Positions 1 through 12,278 of a stretch of 64,000 nucleotides of DNA are shown one piece after another. Numbering within the stretch: position 1 is the first letter of the stretch; each line of letters opens with the position of its first letter. Made by a program: the position numbers and the translations under genes. The notes under the pieces were generated by a model that saw only the letters and a program-made list of their open reading frames with translations, had not been told where the DNA came from and did no database searches. Where the stretch lies: positions 147,280 through 211,279 of the forward strand of contig LUCM01009167.1 of assembly GCA_008360955.1 (NCBI GenBank), in the 5' to 3' direction. This DNA comes from Fasciolopsis buskii (taxonomy: Eukaryota; Platyhelminthes; Trematoda; Plagiorchiida; Fasciolidae).

Positions 1-3000
1 TCCGCGTATACCAAATGCCAGCCCAGGTCGCCTCGTGACTCGGTTCGAAATCCGCCCGGAGTATGGTAGATATGCATTGGCGCCCAATGTGAACAAACCA
101 AATGAATCAGCTGATTAGGGCTTTCAACCGTTTATTCTTGAGTTGATAGTCGTTAGCGTGAGAATACCACCACTCGGTTTCATTTTCTGAGGTCAAATGA
201 GAGTTGGATTATCTTTTTGCAGGTAAAAATTTAAAGGCTATCATTGCACATGACTACCTCTTCAAATTTTTCAGTTGACTAGCCTGAATGGGGCTTGTAA
301 ATATCTCAGCAAAAACGACGCGGCAGAAATGCACCAACTCAACATTTGTCTAATTTCGTGCATCGCTAGAGAAAACATCTCAGAATGATAACACAGTTCA
401 AAATGTTAGAAAATCGGTTGGAATCTCATGTCGGTTGTGGACCCAAATTGGGTAAGTTATGGGTAACGGTTCTCCGCGGATCTTGGATGTCCGAATAAAT
501 GTAAAAAATTTGGGAGGATCATCTATTCCGAACAATTGGAATCTATCCCAATCCTGGTACACAACTGTGGTTTGCTTCACTTGATAACAAGCGCTTTAAT
601 TCAAGCCTACTCGAAACATCTGTTAAGGTTATTAATTTATTTAAAAGTTTGGTATATAAATATATATATATATTTACACCGGCCTGAAACCAAGCATAAA
701 GCAAACGCAACAACCGCGAAACCATTCGTAGGCTTCCGGGGAAAATTCTGGGTGAAATGCCCCATTTATAAAATAACGTGACAGTATTGCGACATAATTT
801 CAATGAATTCAAGTAGGAGCAAGGAGCACTAATTAATGTGAAGAATGAATGCAATTTTGACATTTTACTTTATACCTTTAATCTTTTGGTTCTTATTGTA
901 TTCTAAGGCAAAGGAGTGGTGGTCTTCTGATTCGGCCGACGCAGTTGACAAAATTTCATATACTTCCCTTTTCTTCGGTAGAAAACGACCGTTCTCCACG
1001 CGCGTTCTCATCCACGAAATATTTGGAATTTTTCGATTGTGGATTTTTCTCGAACTAAAATTCCTTAAAGGAACGAATGAGAAACCATTAGAATAATTCT
1101 AGTAGAAGCCCATAAGTAAATACCAAATTTACCTGACGCATACGAAAAAAGTTGTCAGAAACTGACTAGAGTCATATGACAGCGATTGTAGCGGTAAGTG
1201 TTGAACTGAAACGGTCGTATCAAATTGGAACTATCTGATTTCGTATTTGACAAACTGTTACTTTTAGGACCAAATGACTGGAAAAAGTAATTAGTGTAGG
1301 CCCAAATAGACCACCTGGTTAGGGTCCACGCGATCCATCGCCCTTGACAATCGCTAAAGGGCAGAAGTGATAGGGCTCAGTGTCGAAGTCATTGGCGTTT
1401 TGCCATTTAAAATTTGTCCTCTCCTTTATCGTTGCTCAAAGTGTTCTCCTGAAGTTGACATCTTAGCACCTCTCGTTGGCTGCTTTATTATTTTTTAGTT
1501 GGTGACTGATGACAGAGCAGACAAAACCAGACGCTAATATAAGGTTATCGGTTGCACAAATTGAATTTAACTGAAATTAGCCCAACCCATCCTTCACGAA
1601 GAGCAGTCTAGGAAAAGCAGCAATAATATAAGAGGCTGGGTACAGTGGGGATTTGTGAAGGTCAATTGCATGCTTTTTTACCAACCGAACCGACAGCGTA
1701 CTGAGCCCTCAGACGGCCTTTTCCGTATACTAGTAATGACTAGGGATAAAAGTACTGGTGATCTACAAAAAGAAAAAGACATTAGGACTGAAATGTCTTT
1801 GTGTTTTTCGTAGGCCTCATTACTTTTAGTTCATTTTATGGCAGTACTAAAACAAAACATGAAATTTTCAGAATGGACTTGCTGTCCTTCGAAACGTATC
1901 AAACAATAAAAATGCACGGCAATGAGAAGACGAAAAAGGACATCAGTACATGTCAAAAGGCCACGGATCAGTTAGCTTTAAGCAAAGTCGAGTCGGGTTT
2001 TGTTATCCTGATAACAAAAAATAGATAGTTGTTGATCATATTTGTACTCGAAAGGTTCAGTTGCCTTTAACAACCGTCAAGGATTGAAAACAGCTAAGGG
2101 CTTTCGACACAGACAGGATTTACCAATCCCGGTAACTAAACGTGTCTGCACTGTTGTTCAGACATTTTTACTACAAATAACTGACGTTTTACGATAATAA
2201 ATATTTATTTCTACTAACCCAGTCAGTCAACCAATCACTGTCTCGTTTAATCAGTAATTTATCATCGTTTCCAGTCGCACATTCACCTACCCGGTGACTC
2301 ACTTATATAGCCAACCAGCCAATTAACCTAGTCCTAGTAGAGCACTGAATTTGCTTGATCAGTAACCAGACCGTAAATCTGTTCGAAACCGAACAAGGTG
2401 TATAAATCATGGAGAAAAACACTGCATTGTGCGATGATTTCAATTATGTAACTTTTCAAGAGTCAGGGACGCAACGCCATCGTTGGTGAACATATACATG
2501 GCCGATGTTTCCGCTACCGTGGACGGCCCTTCCCTTAAAAACTCTTTTCATTTAAACCATCCTGAGTGGTACTTGTATGCCGAGTGACGTCACATGGTTA
2601 TTTGTCCATAAGTGTATATGGGGTTCACACGTACCTGACTGGCTTTGTGAGTTTTGTGTACATAAGTGGTTGGTTTCGCTAAATTAGGATACAGAGAAAC
2701 CGGAGACCTAGTTTTTGTTTTCATCGTCAGCGCTAACTGATGCTGCCAGTTATTTCGTTTTCGACTGACTTCGACAGTTCGGCTCAAATGCTGCAGCCTT
2801 CCACTCCTTTCGTTCCAGTTGATGCATGTGGCGAGGCCACTGATTTCCAAGTACTCTACGTACATGCATTCACGGTATCCCCGGCATTTCGTATTGGTAG
2901 TCTATTGCGTGTCTTGCCACTAAAACGTGGAATACGATCGCTGAGACACTTTCTGGGTGTGATAAAATCTTTCTGTCGTTTGGTAGTGCCCCTTTTTTCG

Positions 3001-6000
3001 TTTGTGTTCCGCAGTCCTTGCCTTTAACGTTGTATTCGCTTTGCCAGTCGCTGCAGCTGTTCTAGTGAATGGCGCAATCGTAGTCCGATGTGCGAATGGG
3101 ATCTTTTGTTCTGACCAGTTTTTTTTCATGGGGTACTACTCTCGTGCAAGTAAAATACGAATGATTTAGTCCTTAAGGCTCCCCTTATGATCTCCGATGT
3201 GCCCGATCCTCGCGATATGTCGAACGAAGCTAACCACCGTTGTCGCTTGTGGACCTGTTTTCTTTCTCTGGCTTTCACTCAGATTCTGTCAAATCAGTTG
3301 TGGCCGCTAGTAGTTAGTGTGAAAGGTACTGTTTAGTTGTCCATTTTCTTTCTGACGTGTGTTGCTGGCTAATGACAGAATCAGTGCTTGTTTAATGCAT
3401 TAAGAGTGAGCCGAATGATAGTTTTTGACACATGGTTGAGTGCGTGTCTTCCTCTTGAATGCCTACGGCAAGGATCTGAATAACATCTGCTACGAAATGC
3501 CGGTCTAGAAACTTTCCGGACTACGACTCCATTATGCGGTTAATCGAGTTGCACTGACAATTCTGCCAACGGAGAAAATCTTTCCTGCGTTTAGATTTCA
3601 TTATCAAAAATGCGTAGTCAGCCTATTTGAGGAAAATGTGTGAAGTCATATTAAAAGCTTTCAAGGATTTCTATTCACTAGTGCAACTGAAATTTTCAGT
3701 GATTGGTGATAAACGGGATACCGTGGGTACACATTCTGACGCACGTCTAAAAATGAAATGAGTAAAATTGCGACAATTAGACGTCAGGGATGATTTATGA
3801 AGACCCCCAGGTACAGCATTACCCTAATTAAGCGTCGGTACTCAGTGCGAACTGTCAATGTGTCTAGAAAGATCGCATTTAAACTCACCAGTTTCACCAC
3901 TTTTCTAGATTGTCGGACTTTACAGGGCAGGAAGAGTCGCTGACTTTAGTTCTCCTAATCTTTTCACACGGTTTCAGTATACTAGTGAAATAGCTAGGTA
4001 TGCAGTCGATAACTGAGTGGGTGGGTAGACCAGGCTTGTGAATTTTTGGTAGTCAGCACACAGACACAAATTCGCATTCAATTATATGTGAACCAAAACA
4101 GACATTGCACACGCACACACATACAAACTTACAGACTGCTCTCTGATACCAATTAGTTTGTAACTACCACCTAGGATTTAAAAACTGGTTTGAAAAAATC
4201 TGCTCACGTTATCCGAAACGTCGGTCATTTGCATCCTCTCAACCAAAAACACTGCGCTGACGACTTCCGGCAAATCGCACCAATAAACCCGCTCCTCTGT
4301 TCGTCACTTTCTTCTTGTGTCCGATATGTAAACAATTTCTCAGATTGCTTGGAATCAATTAAATCTTCACAAACACCATATTTCGTCTATGAATGCATTA
4401 TGTTTTCCATCTTTTCTTTATATGTCAGACTTAATAATTTTCTAAATGAATCCCACGGACACCAGTTTTGCTGTGAAACGTGAGCTTGTTTGAGTAAACA
4501 AGTATACTGCCCAACTCATCCTCTTTTAAAAAAATATTTTCACACAGAAACTGCCTTATTTCATTTGCAGCCCTGGTTGAAATTTTCGCCGTCTGCTTCA
4601 TCATTATCCTTTGATTGAAGTGTGTTCGTCTGGTTTTATAACCTAATCCCACGCAAAGCTCACTAACCAGTACAGACGAAAATATGCCATCGATCGATAG
4701 TGAAAGACAATGTCTGGTTCCATTCTTCGTTCGATAATCGGCCCACTTGTTCATTATCTGCGCGAAGCAGCTCATAAAACTAGTTCAACCCATTGGGCTG
4801 ATCGTTGAACGGAACGAGCCGCGGAAATAAATATTTTCGATCAATATTAAGGATAAAAGTATCCGTGACAAATGCAATCACGTGGGTAGCGACGAACACT
4901 GACTGACGGAAACTTGGTACTAGCTGCTTTTGATTTTCTTCGTGTACGCTCATGACCATGGGACAAGAGAATCGAATTTGTGACAGGCAGTTTCCAGTTC
5001 TCCCTTGCAGAAAAAATGCCCGTGCTTTAAATGAGTCGGCAATCACTCCTGAGCTGCTGGTGGTCAGCCAGAACTTTGTCCAACTATGAGGTAAAAAGCA
5101 TTTTCTCCAGAATACTGGCGGAACATTTTGGGTAAAGTCAGGACTACCACTTTCCGAAACCGAAATCCACTATCGAAAACAGCTGACATGATCAGGTGAT
5201 TATTAAATAAATTCATCAGGACAAATACTTTGAGCAATTGCAAAAATAACTTTGTTTTCAAAAATAGTCCAATGCAACCAATTTTCCGGGTAGCCTGAAT
5301 TGCCGGCCGCCTGATCCGCCAACTAGTAGTACACGAATTTCAAAACGAAACTTTCCGGTGCAATTTTATAATTCTGCTTAAATAACTAAGTTACTGAAAC
5401 GGCATAAAAATTACTGGTATTCTCTTTCGTGTTGCCTTTGCTTTAGTGCTTAATGAATTCGCAGCATTGCATGATGATTACCACTAGTGGAAGACTACCA
5501 AAGGCGGAAATGACCGATGGTCTTGGGAACAGAATACGCGTTTAGGCCTTGAAACCTCGATCGCTTCATGACTCGAAAAGTTGATTTTCGTAGTTATCTA
5601 TATATAAATTCGTACTTTAAAACAAAGCAACCTTTGTTTTTCGTATGTAAAATACTACAGCTTGAACTGGGATCCTAGTCCTTCATTATTTGACCAGATG
5701 TTCGGTGACTTCTTCAGAATAGATGAAGCCCCCACTATTTAATTTCACTGTGTTAAGTGACACCAAATTGCCCGGGCTGTGCAAAAGCACTCCTTCACTC
5801 TTATTGGCCTCACATTTCACGATAGGGTAACCACAAGATTTGAAATAACTGACAGAATAAAATCATGAGATTGTAAAATGATTCCATGTGATTATCGAAC
5901 GGCTGCCCAGAGTAAATTAGTGCCGATGGATACAACCACTTTACTGGACTCCAAAATCAGGAAAACTTGGCCACCAGTTCATTACTGTGCTCAGGCACCA

Positions 6001-7689
6001 CGTTCGCCACAGTTTTGCTTACCCCACCGGTGAGCAACGAAGTGATTTGTTTGCAACCCGATTTTAGAAAAGATGACATTTAGAAATCGAGACTTTGGCG
6101 AATTCCAAACGTATTCATAAACATGGATTTAGTAAATCCTGAATACTTTTGTGGGCTTTTTTATTATTTACTATAAAAGTGTGGACTAATTCATCATCCA
6201 CATATAGCCTGCATTTTACATCAGACTATTGTCTGGCACATTAGAAATCTGTTCCAAGTTCCGGCTGTCAGAAAAGACAGCATTTATTAGATGGAACCGG
6301 TAGATGGGCCGACCAGTACGATTGTTCTAATCGAAAGCTATCGGTCTAACAGCTGTTTAGTGCAACCGACTCTCAGACCCTAATGGGTCAATGTTGTCTC
6401 GGCAGCGACTTACTGCTCTTAACTTGAGGTAAAATGTTTTTTCAAGTAACACCAAACTGAAACGGTTCAGAAAACCGAAGTGGTCGTACTACTATTGCCA
6501 TTGGGATCCATGACAGAACCTTTTCCTTCTACCAAGTGAACGTATCGGTCGAACTATTCACAAATATATGAGCTATTTCGAACGTGCTGCAAACCGGACG
6601 CAAAACTGATCTTGTCCTTTATTATCAGGAATGAACTGATCACAGTTATAACCATCGTGGTATTCTGTCACAGTGTTCACTTGTTTCCGAATTGTGTTCT
6701 CATTTTTTAAAAATCGAAAAGCCAAAAAGCAGAAGTTCGAGAACTATGCTCAAAAAGAATATTTGCTCAGTGACACCTAAAATGTGATGAAAAGCGCCCG
6801 CAACTCGCGAATTTACGCACGGATTAGCCCAAATGTACCCCAACCACTTTGAAAGTGATAGTCAGAAACATAATGGGAATCTCTAACAACACCATTTGGT
6901 GCTTCCCCTTCCGATTTCCCTAAGGGATGTTGATTTTATTTTTCATCAGTATCTTGAAAAACAAGTGATCTTCAGCCAGATTCTGTATCACTAGTGTGGT
7001 TGCAAATTCGATCGATCATCGGATGTTGTTTTGTTCTATTCAAACTATCTGATCGACGCTTACTGCGTGTTGAACAGTGGCGATAAGATTCTTAACTTAG
7101 CAAAGTGTCCATTGCTGACTGGCCTCTCCATTATCGACAACCTCATTGGAATTTCGGCGGTGGTTACACAGACGCAAAATCACAGTTAGTATTTCATCCC
7201 CTGTGGATTCTGATGTAACCAATCTACGAAGCTAAAATGAATCCTGTTCTCCTCAATTTCTTCAATATTTACTCAAAACACAGTTGTACGTTGACCTCGT
7301 TTTCGACGGCATGGTATTTACCGACAAACACATTCTATTACGCGTGTATCACTTGTGATTTAGAATCCGAAAACAAACATAAGCATTACTTTTTACTCAT
7401 CAGGTGTTGCAGAATTTCTGTTTGATATTCACCAGCAAAGCAAACTCCCAATTTCAAATCATTGCGGCGAAATCCTCTGGGTTTCGGTAGAAAATAATGT
7501 AACTAATCGATTAATTTGATCCAGCACTGCTGGCTTAGTATTTCACAAGCGAAATTATTTCGTAAAACTGGTTAAACAACGGTGACTGATTATTTATGGT
7601 TTGACATTTTATTCCATTATGCGGTAGTTAACTGGGAATGAACATCCCAGATCTGTTCATATCAGGCCTGCACAGAACATTCTTCTGAG
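1..7689. other. Unassigned AT-rich DNA, no recognisable gene
   Basis: I recognise no conserved protein domain, RNA gene or transposon here on either strand. Open frames are short and overlap on both strands, as expected by chance. Two local points are listed separately: a TA tract near 650 and a run of three minus-strand ORFs between 4431 and 5261. A Pol III B-box-like string (GGTTCGAAATCC) lies at about 43-54, but any matching A box would fall at or before the window edge, so a SINE fragment there cannot be judged. Intergenic or intronic sequence is the simplest reading. Confidence 0.6.
652..674. repeat. Short TA microsatellite
   Basis: An alternating TA tract of about 23 bases with one interruption. 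It is the shortest of three TA tracts in the window; the others are at 48.22 and 50.42 kb. No transposon boundary was recognised beside it. Confidence 0.8.
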
Positions 7690-7859
7690 TACCCATAACA
7701 AGAGATTACGACTTGTTGGACATAAAGTCGAATAAAGTCAAATAAAGTGCCAAAAAGAGACGGGATTAAGCTTTTTAGATCGATCGAACAAAATTGGTCC
7801 GCAGGCGATATCGGATGGATTGACCAACAGTGTTTTGTTCCACAGATAGATAAATTTCA

Positions 7860-7954
7860 TTTTCATGAAATAATTCACCATGTGATATGATCGGTCAACT
7901 GAGCATAAAGAAAGGATGGAAGCACTGTACAGCTCTTTCATCCTTGATAGGAAT
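7860..7954 (-). repeat. SINE-2 tail, copy near the tRNA-like head
   Basis: This copy of the approximately 95-bp tail matches the one at 8261-8359 in the same orientation, with only a few differences. One difference is CATT, present once here and repeated in the other copy. Both contain GTACAGTGCTTCCATCC on the minus strand. The repeat period is about 401-405 bp. Confidence 0.85.
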
Positions 7955-8260
7955 GATGAGCAGTGCTGCATGTGAACCGCGCCCGAACTGAGACGCGAAC
8001 CCGGGACGAACGATTCTGAGTCGAACGCCTTAGCCATTTCGCTACCGGACAGGCTCTGAACGGTTTGTTGAACTTCACCACATGATGTTGCACCTATCCG
8101 TGACTGATTTACACGGTTACTGTCCGCTAGCTCACAGCGATCGACCCCTACTCCTACTGGTAGATGACTTCTCTGCAGGTAGCCTAAGTACGACGAAGGC
8201 TTTGGATATGACCAACAGAGCTTGATTACTTGGTACATGTTAGTAGTAGGAGATTGAATG

Positions 8261-8359
8261 TTTTCATGAAATAATTCATTCACCATGTGATATGATCGGT
8301 CAACTGAGCATAAAGAAAGGATGGAAGCACTGTACAGCTGTTTCATCCTTGATGGGAAT
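8261..8359 (-). repeat. SINE-2 tail, second copy of the direct repeat
   Basis: This copy lies upstream of the tRNA-like head when read on the minus strand. It ends where the sequence changes to unrelated DNA after GATGGGAAT. Together with the copy at 7860-7954 it makes a direct repeat framing the tRNA-like part. That arrangement fits a tandem dimer of an approximately 400-bp unit whose first monomer is truncated. Confidence 0.85.
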
Positions 8360-8360
8360 T

Positions 8361-10849
8361 ATCCTTTTGGTGTACCTCGAATGCCTTACAAATGATAGTA
8401 TTTTCACGCTTCCACATTGCGAAGAAACTAACTGAACATCGATGGTCGTTATAGCTCTACCAAATCAGTTGTTCTCTTCATACGCTGAACGACAAATTTA
8501 CACTATTTGTTCAAAGATTAAGTTTGCTGGTTGCTCACCACATGGGACACCGATTAGAAGCTGCAGAAATCACATCCCCGAGGATGCCAAACTTTCGGTC
8601 ACCAGTGTTCAGTTTTATTGCTGGGTTTTTAAGTGAATTGCATTTATTACGTAAGCAAAAGAAACGCGCATTAACATTTGGGACATCTCCAACGAACACT
8701 GAACGATCGTTGGAAAGAATATTGGATTACTGAATTGCCAGTGTGAGCAGTAGAATATAATAATCTGTGCGAAATTATTAGTCATAGTAAGTGGGAAACA
8801 ACCGTGCAAAGCTTACATGGATTCTCAAAGGTGAGTTGAATTCTACTACCGCTGAGTGAACGTGTCAAATATTGTTGACAAATTTGCAGTTGGACTCAGC
8901 CGAGTAATAAATACAACTTATCTAGTGAAATTTACGCAAATTCCACACGGATTTGTTCGTATTATCACTTGGCTGACTGTAAAAGATTCACTTCGTCAAC
9001 GTAACATTTCCTAGCGAGACTCTTGAACCCAACCTATTTTACAAACAGAAGCCTGTTTGTAAAATTTGGTAAGAAAAACTATTCGTCCTTTTCTTTCTCC
9101 CCACCCCGTCAACTGTTGTAGTTCTTCCAGTGCGATGCGTATTACGGTACAATCCATTTTTTTCGGTAGAGCTATGTAATTTGTGTCCTTCCTTGCAAGA
9201 CGTTTGTCTAATGAGCAATGCTGGGATAGCAAATGTATGTTAACCATCAACGGTCGGAAGAAGAAAAATCTCAAAGCCATGATTCGGTAGGGCGAATATA
9301 CATAAAAATCTCATCCAAATCGGATTTTGAACATGAGTTTCTGTAGCGTTTACTTTCGCCAATTGTCCTCGACCATCGACTCATTTTCCGAACGCATTCT
9401 GATTAACCCTGAGGCATGTTGTGAAAATTTTGGTGAAGTAAAAACAGACTTTGTCTGTGTATGTCTGCGCGCGTTCGCTTGAAGTGATTCAATGTGACGA
9501 GTTTTCTCGAACCTTATTACTTTCTCGGTCTTTTTAAGGGACCAGCTCTAGCTTTAACCGAATGAGCGTCATTGTAACAAGTCGACATGCGTTCGTATTG
9601 TGTTGGCGTCCAGGAATGAGACACTTAGTGGGATACGTGCGTGTTTCAAACGTCACTAGAATGCATGATATCGTGCATATCACATGCCGATGAGTCCGCA
9701 ATTCCATGCAAAGTTATCCTACGGATTAAGGTGGTGGTGACAGTGTGTGTCGATGTTGTTGAGGTAATCAAAGAAAGCATCCGGGTCGTGATGGAATCCA
9801 TTTGTGTAACGCCCCTGCACAAGCTAGCGCATTGACGACATCCATCGAGTTCGGTAGCTTTTCAAAGATAAACTAGGCATGCGCTTTTTCGCATGCGCGT
9901 AAGGGTTCTGTTCATTTATGATTAGGACAGTTGTATGATCAACAAGGAATCGTCGTCTTGAAACCCACCACTTGATGATATCACTGGATAGCAACATTTA
10001 GACGTATATGGCGGTACCAACCTCCCTCTAATTAATCAAATCATAAACTGTAGCTTCGATCATATCGGACCAGTTCAACCCTACGAGAGCTTGTATGGCC
10101 AAACATTAGTTATTTACTCAATGACTTTTTTTATCTGAAAACAACTTAAAATCTTAAATCAATACTTTAGATAAATATTTGCATTATCCAAGCCTCTACT
10201 GATCACGGTGGGGGTAATGTGAAAAATAAACTCATCCGGCGCATCCATTTGGTTGAATTATCATCTAATTTGATATTCTTAAATGAGCACCAATCACAGT
10301 TTCCGCAATCAAGTCCATCTTTAGAATGTCCTGGATTAGACGAAAAACAGTTATTCCTCAATAAAATTATCACGGGCCAGCAAAATTGTTCTTCCTGTTT
10401 GTTTAGTTTTACTCAAATAAATAGAAAACACTACAGCATTATTCAAACAGTGTGGTTTACAACGGAGGTCTTCCAGGGGCAGCACTAAAATAGGTCTAAT
10501 GAACTACAGCTCATTTGTATTCTAGTCCTGTGCACTGAGGCCAGTCGCTTACGAACCTTTGTAAGATGAAATCCGCAAACTCTTACAAACATTTTGTTGA
10601 ATCCTTACAGATTATTTTGATGTCACAGTTAGTAGCAAATAAAAAACAATCTTTTCCACGTCCTGTTTATCTGAAGTTATGTTTTGTGACTAGAATTTCA
10701 AAGTCCGCCCTAGAGTAATGCCATCGGATACTGCCACTTTCCAGAACATAGCAACTTTCGGTTGAATATTTTTGTTAACCAATAGGAATGAACACTGCCG
10801 AACAACCATACTGATCATGATGACGCTTCTCATTTCGCAGTTGCTAATA
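8361..10849. other. Unassigned DNA, no recognisable gene
   Basis: No conserved domain, RNA or transposon was recognised. Short frames at 9011-9280 (minus) and 10219-10488 (plus) look no better than chance and have no recognisable motif. A small perfect hairpin with 7-bp arms (GCATGCG and CGCATGC) lies near 9880-9899 and has no assigned role. Confidence 0.55.
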
Positions 10850-10854
10850 TCCCT

Positions 10855-11037
10855 AATACTAAAAGTAGTACTGGTACAACTACTTAAACTACTATCAATA
10901 ATATTAATGATAATGCCACTACCACTAATACTAACATTGCTAAAAACACCACTGTTAATGTTACTACCACTAACACTTACACTATCACTAGTATTACCGC
11001 TACTATGAATACTAACACTAATACTAATGTTCGTTAG
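10855..11037. repeat. Degenerate ACT/AAT trinucleotide array
   Basis: About 180 bases are built mostly of ACT, AAT and CTA triplets with many substitutions, so this is an old microsatellite. It produces a misleading 166-codon minus-strand ORF rich in Ser, Ile and Val, and a Leu-rich plus-strand ORF. Neither is a gene. Confidence 0.75.
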
Positions 11038-12177
11038 ATGAGATCTCGTGTAAGTAGTAAATAACGTCCCATGGCAGCATGCCTTTTGAAGTGAGATTCC
11101 GGAGAGAAAAATGACTGCAATAGAAAGATTTGAAAACAGTAGCCCAAAACGTAAGATTAGCATTGCACTTTCAAAGAAATTGGAACGCAAATAAGAAGAG
11201 GAGAGAAAATTACATGCAACAGCTCAAATCGCTGCCTGTCATGAACAAAACTGGAACACGAACCGCAGGTGCAGTGCTTCCGCTAAATTTATTCTGAAAT
11301 GAATGCAGTCATATTAATGTTAAATTAACTACAAAGGGAGAAGACTTGAATTTTTAAATGCCGCTTTCTGTGAATCTAAGCAAAAAAGAATGGGAGACCG
11401 TGGATTAATTAGTTCTACGCGGCAAACAACAACCTTGTCGCCTGGGTCTCTCACCTCTCAACGAAACACGAGGATACCATAGCTTTGTTCACCCCATCCA
11501 CGACTGGTCACCAGTTCAGATTCACTTGCAATGATCGTTTGGTAGGTCGGAGGACAGGGCAGCTATATAAAGACCCACTCAAGACCAGGTCAAGCTGGTA
11601 TAAACATGAGAAGAATGGGACGATCTCAAATCCACTTGTTTTACAATTGGTGGAGGCAGCCAATTCAGGTGACGCCTGAATTAGTTCCTCAACTGCTTAC
11701 CAAGTGGCAAAATACGTGCCAAAAGCAGGTAGACTTCGGATAGTGGGATCTGCGGAATTCATTATCACTCGTCTATCCAAGCCCGAAATTACGGTCTCAA
11801 CGAAAATTATTCCAGACATTATCATTGCCCTGGTCGACGACCGACTGCGTGACGCCGACAACTAAGAGTGACGCAAGATAATTAAAGCATCGACTCGGTT
11901 TTTTGTACGACAGTACCTGATTCGTACACAGCCTCCCTTACTTTTCTGTTTGTACCGATTGAATTTGGCGAATACAAGCTAGTTTTTATCCCTAATTCGC
12001 CTTAGGAATTGTTTTCATGCAAATGTGAATGAATTGGCCGTAATTGGAAGCTCGCCTACAAACTGCGCTTTGATTTTTATAGTGAACTTAATTCACCTGA
12101 TACGATGTAATACGCAATCTGACAAATGTCTCAAATCGTTGGTTTCTATCACTCATCCAGACCACCAAGCTTCTGCT
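11038..12177. other. Unassigned DNA between two ACT arrays
   Basis: Nothing recognisable was found. A 64-codon frame at 11485-11679 shows no known motif. Confidence 0.5.
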
Positions 12178-12180
12178 GCC

Positions 12181-12185
12181 GCTAC

Positions 12186-12224
<39 letters not shown>

Positions 12225-12241
12225 TACTGCTACTACTACTA

Positions 12242-12276
<35 letters not shown>
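12181..12276. repeat. ACT trinucleotide microsatellite
   Basis: About 32 near-perfect ACT/CTA triplets with a few ACC, AAT and GCT variants. The frame running through it would encode polythreonine, which is typical of a simple repeat and not evidence for a gene. It is younger than the degenerate array at 10.85 kb. Confidence 0.9.

Positions 12277-12277
<1 letters not shown>

Positions 12278-12278
<1 letters not shown>

Larger units (their letters stand above)
7690..8360 (-). mobile_element. Composite tRNA-derived SINE-like repeat (SINE-2), tail-head-tail
   Basis: Read on the minus strand, this element has a tail (8359-8261), a spacer, a tRNA-like head (about 8046-7979), a short linker and a second tail (7954-7860). 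The head carries an A-box-like string TAGCGAAATGGCTAAGG (8044-8028) and a B-box-like string GGGTTCGCGTC (8002-7992), spaced as in a tRNA and therefore suggesting an internal Pol III promoter. The two tails are nearly identical over about 95 bp. The 202-codon ORF across this region exists because the repeat is young enough to lack stops; its duplicated peptide (MKELYSASILSLCSVDRSYH) is the translated tail, so I do not call it a protein. Diverged relatives lie at 44.1, 50.5, 53.6 and 54.0 kb. The tRNA origin is inferred from box motifs; no cloverleaf was modelled. Confidence 0.7.

Noticed and set aside
7738..8346. 202-codon minus-strand ORF, the longest in the window
   Set aside because: It is the translation of the SINE-2 repeat, with the duplicated tail giving a duplicated peptide; there is no sign of a protein domain.
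9879..9898. Small perfect hairpin GCATGCG/CGCATGC
   Set aside because: It is a short palindrome with no associated gene or element, within chance expectation for 64 kb.
10690..11190. 166-codon Ser/Ile-rich minus-strand ORF
   Set aside because: Its core is a degenerate ACT/AAT simple repeat.
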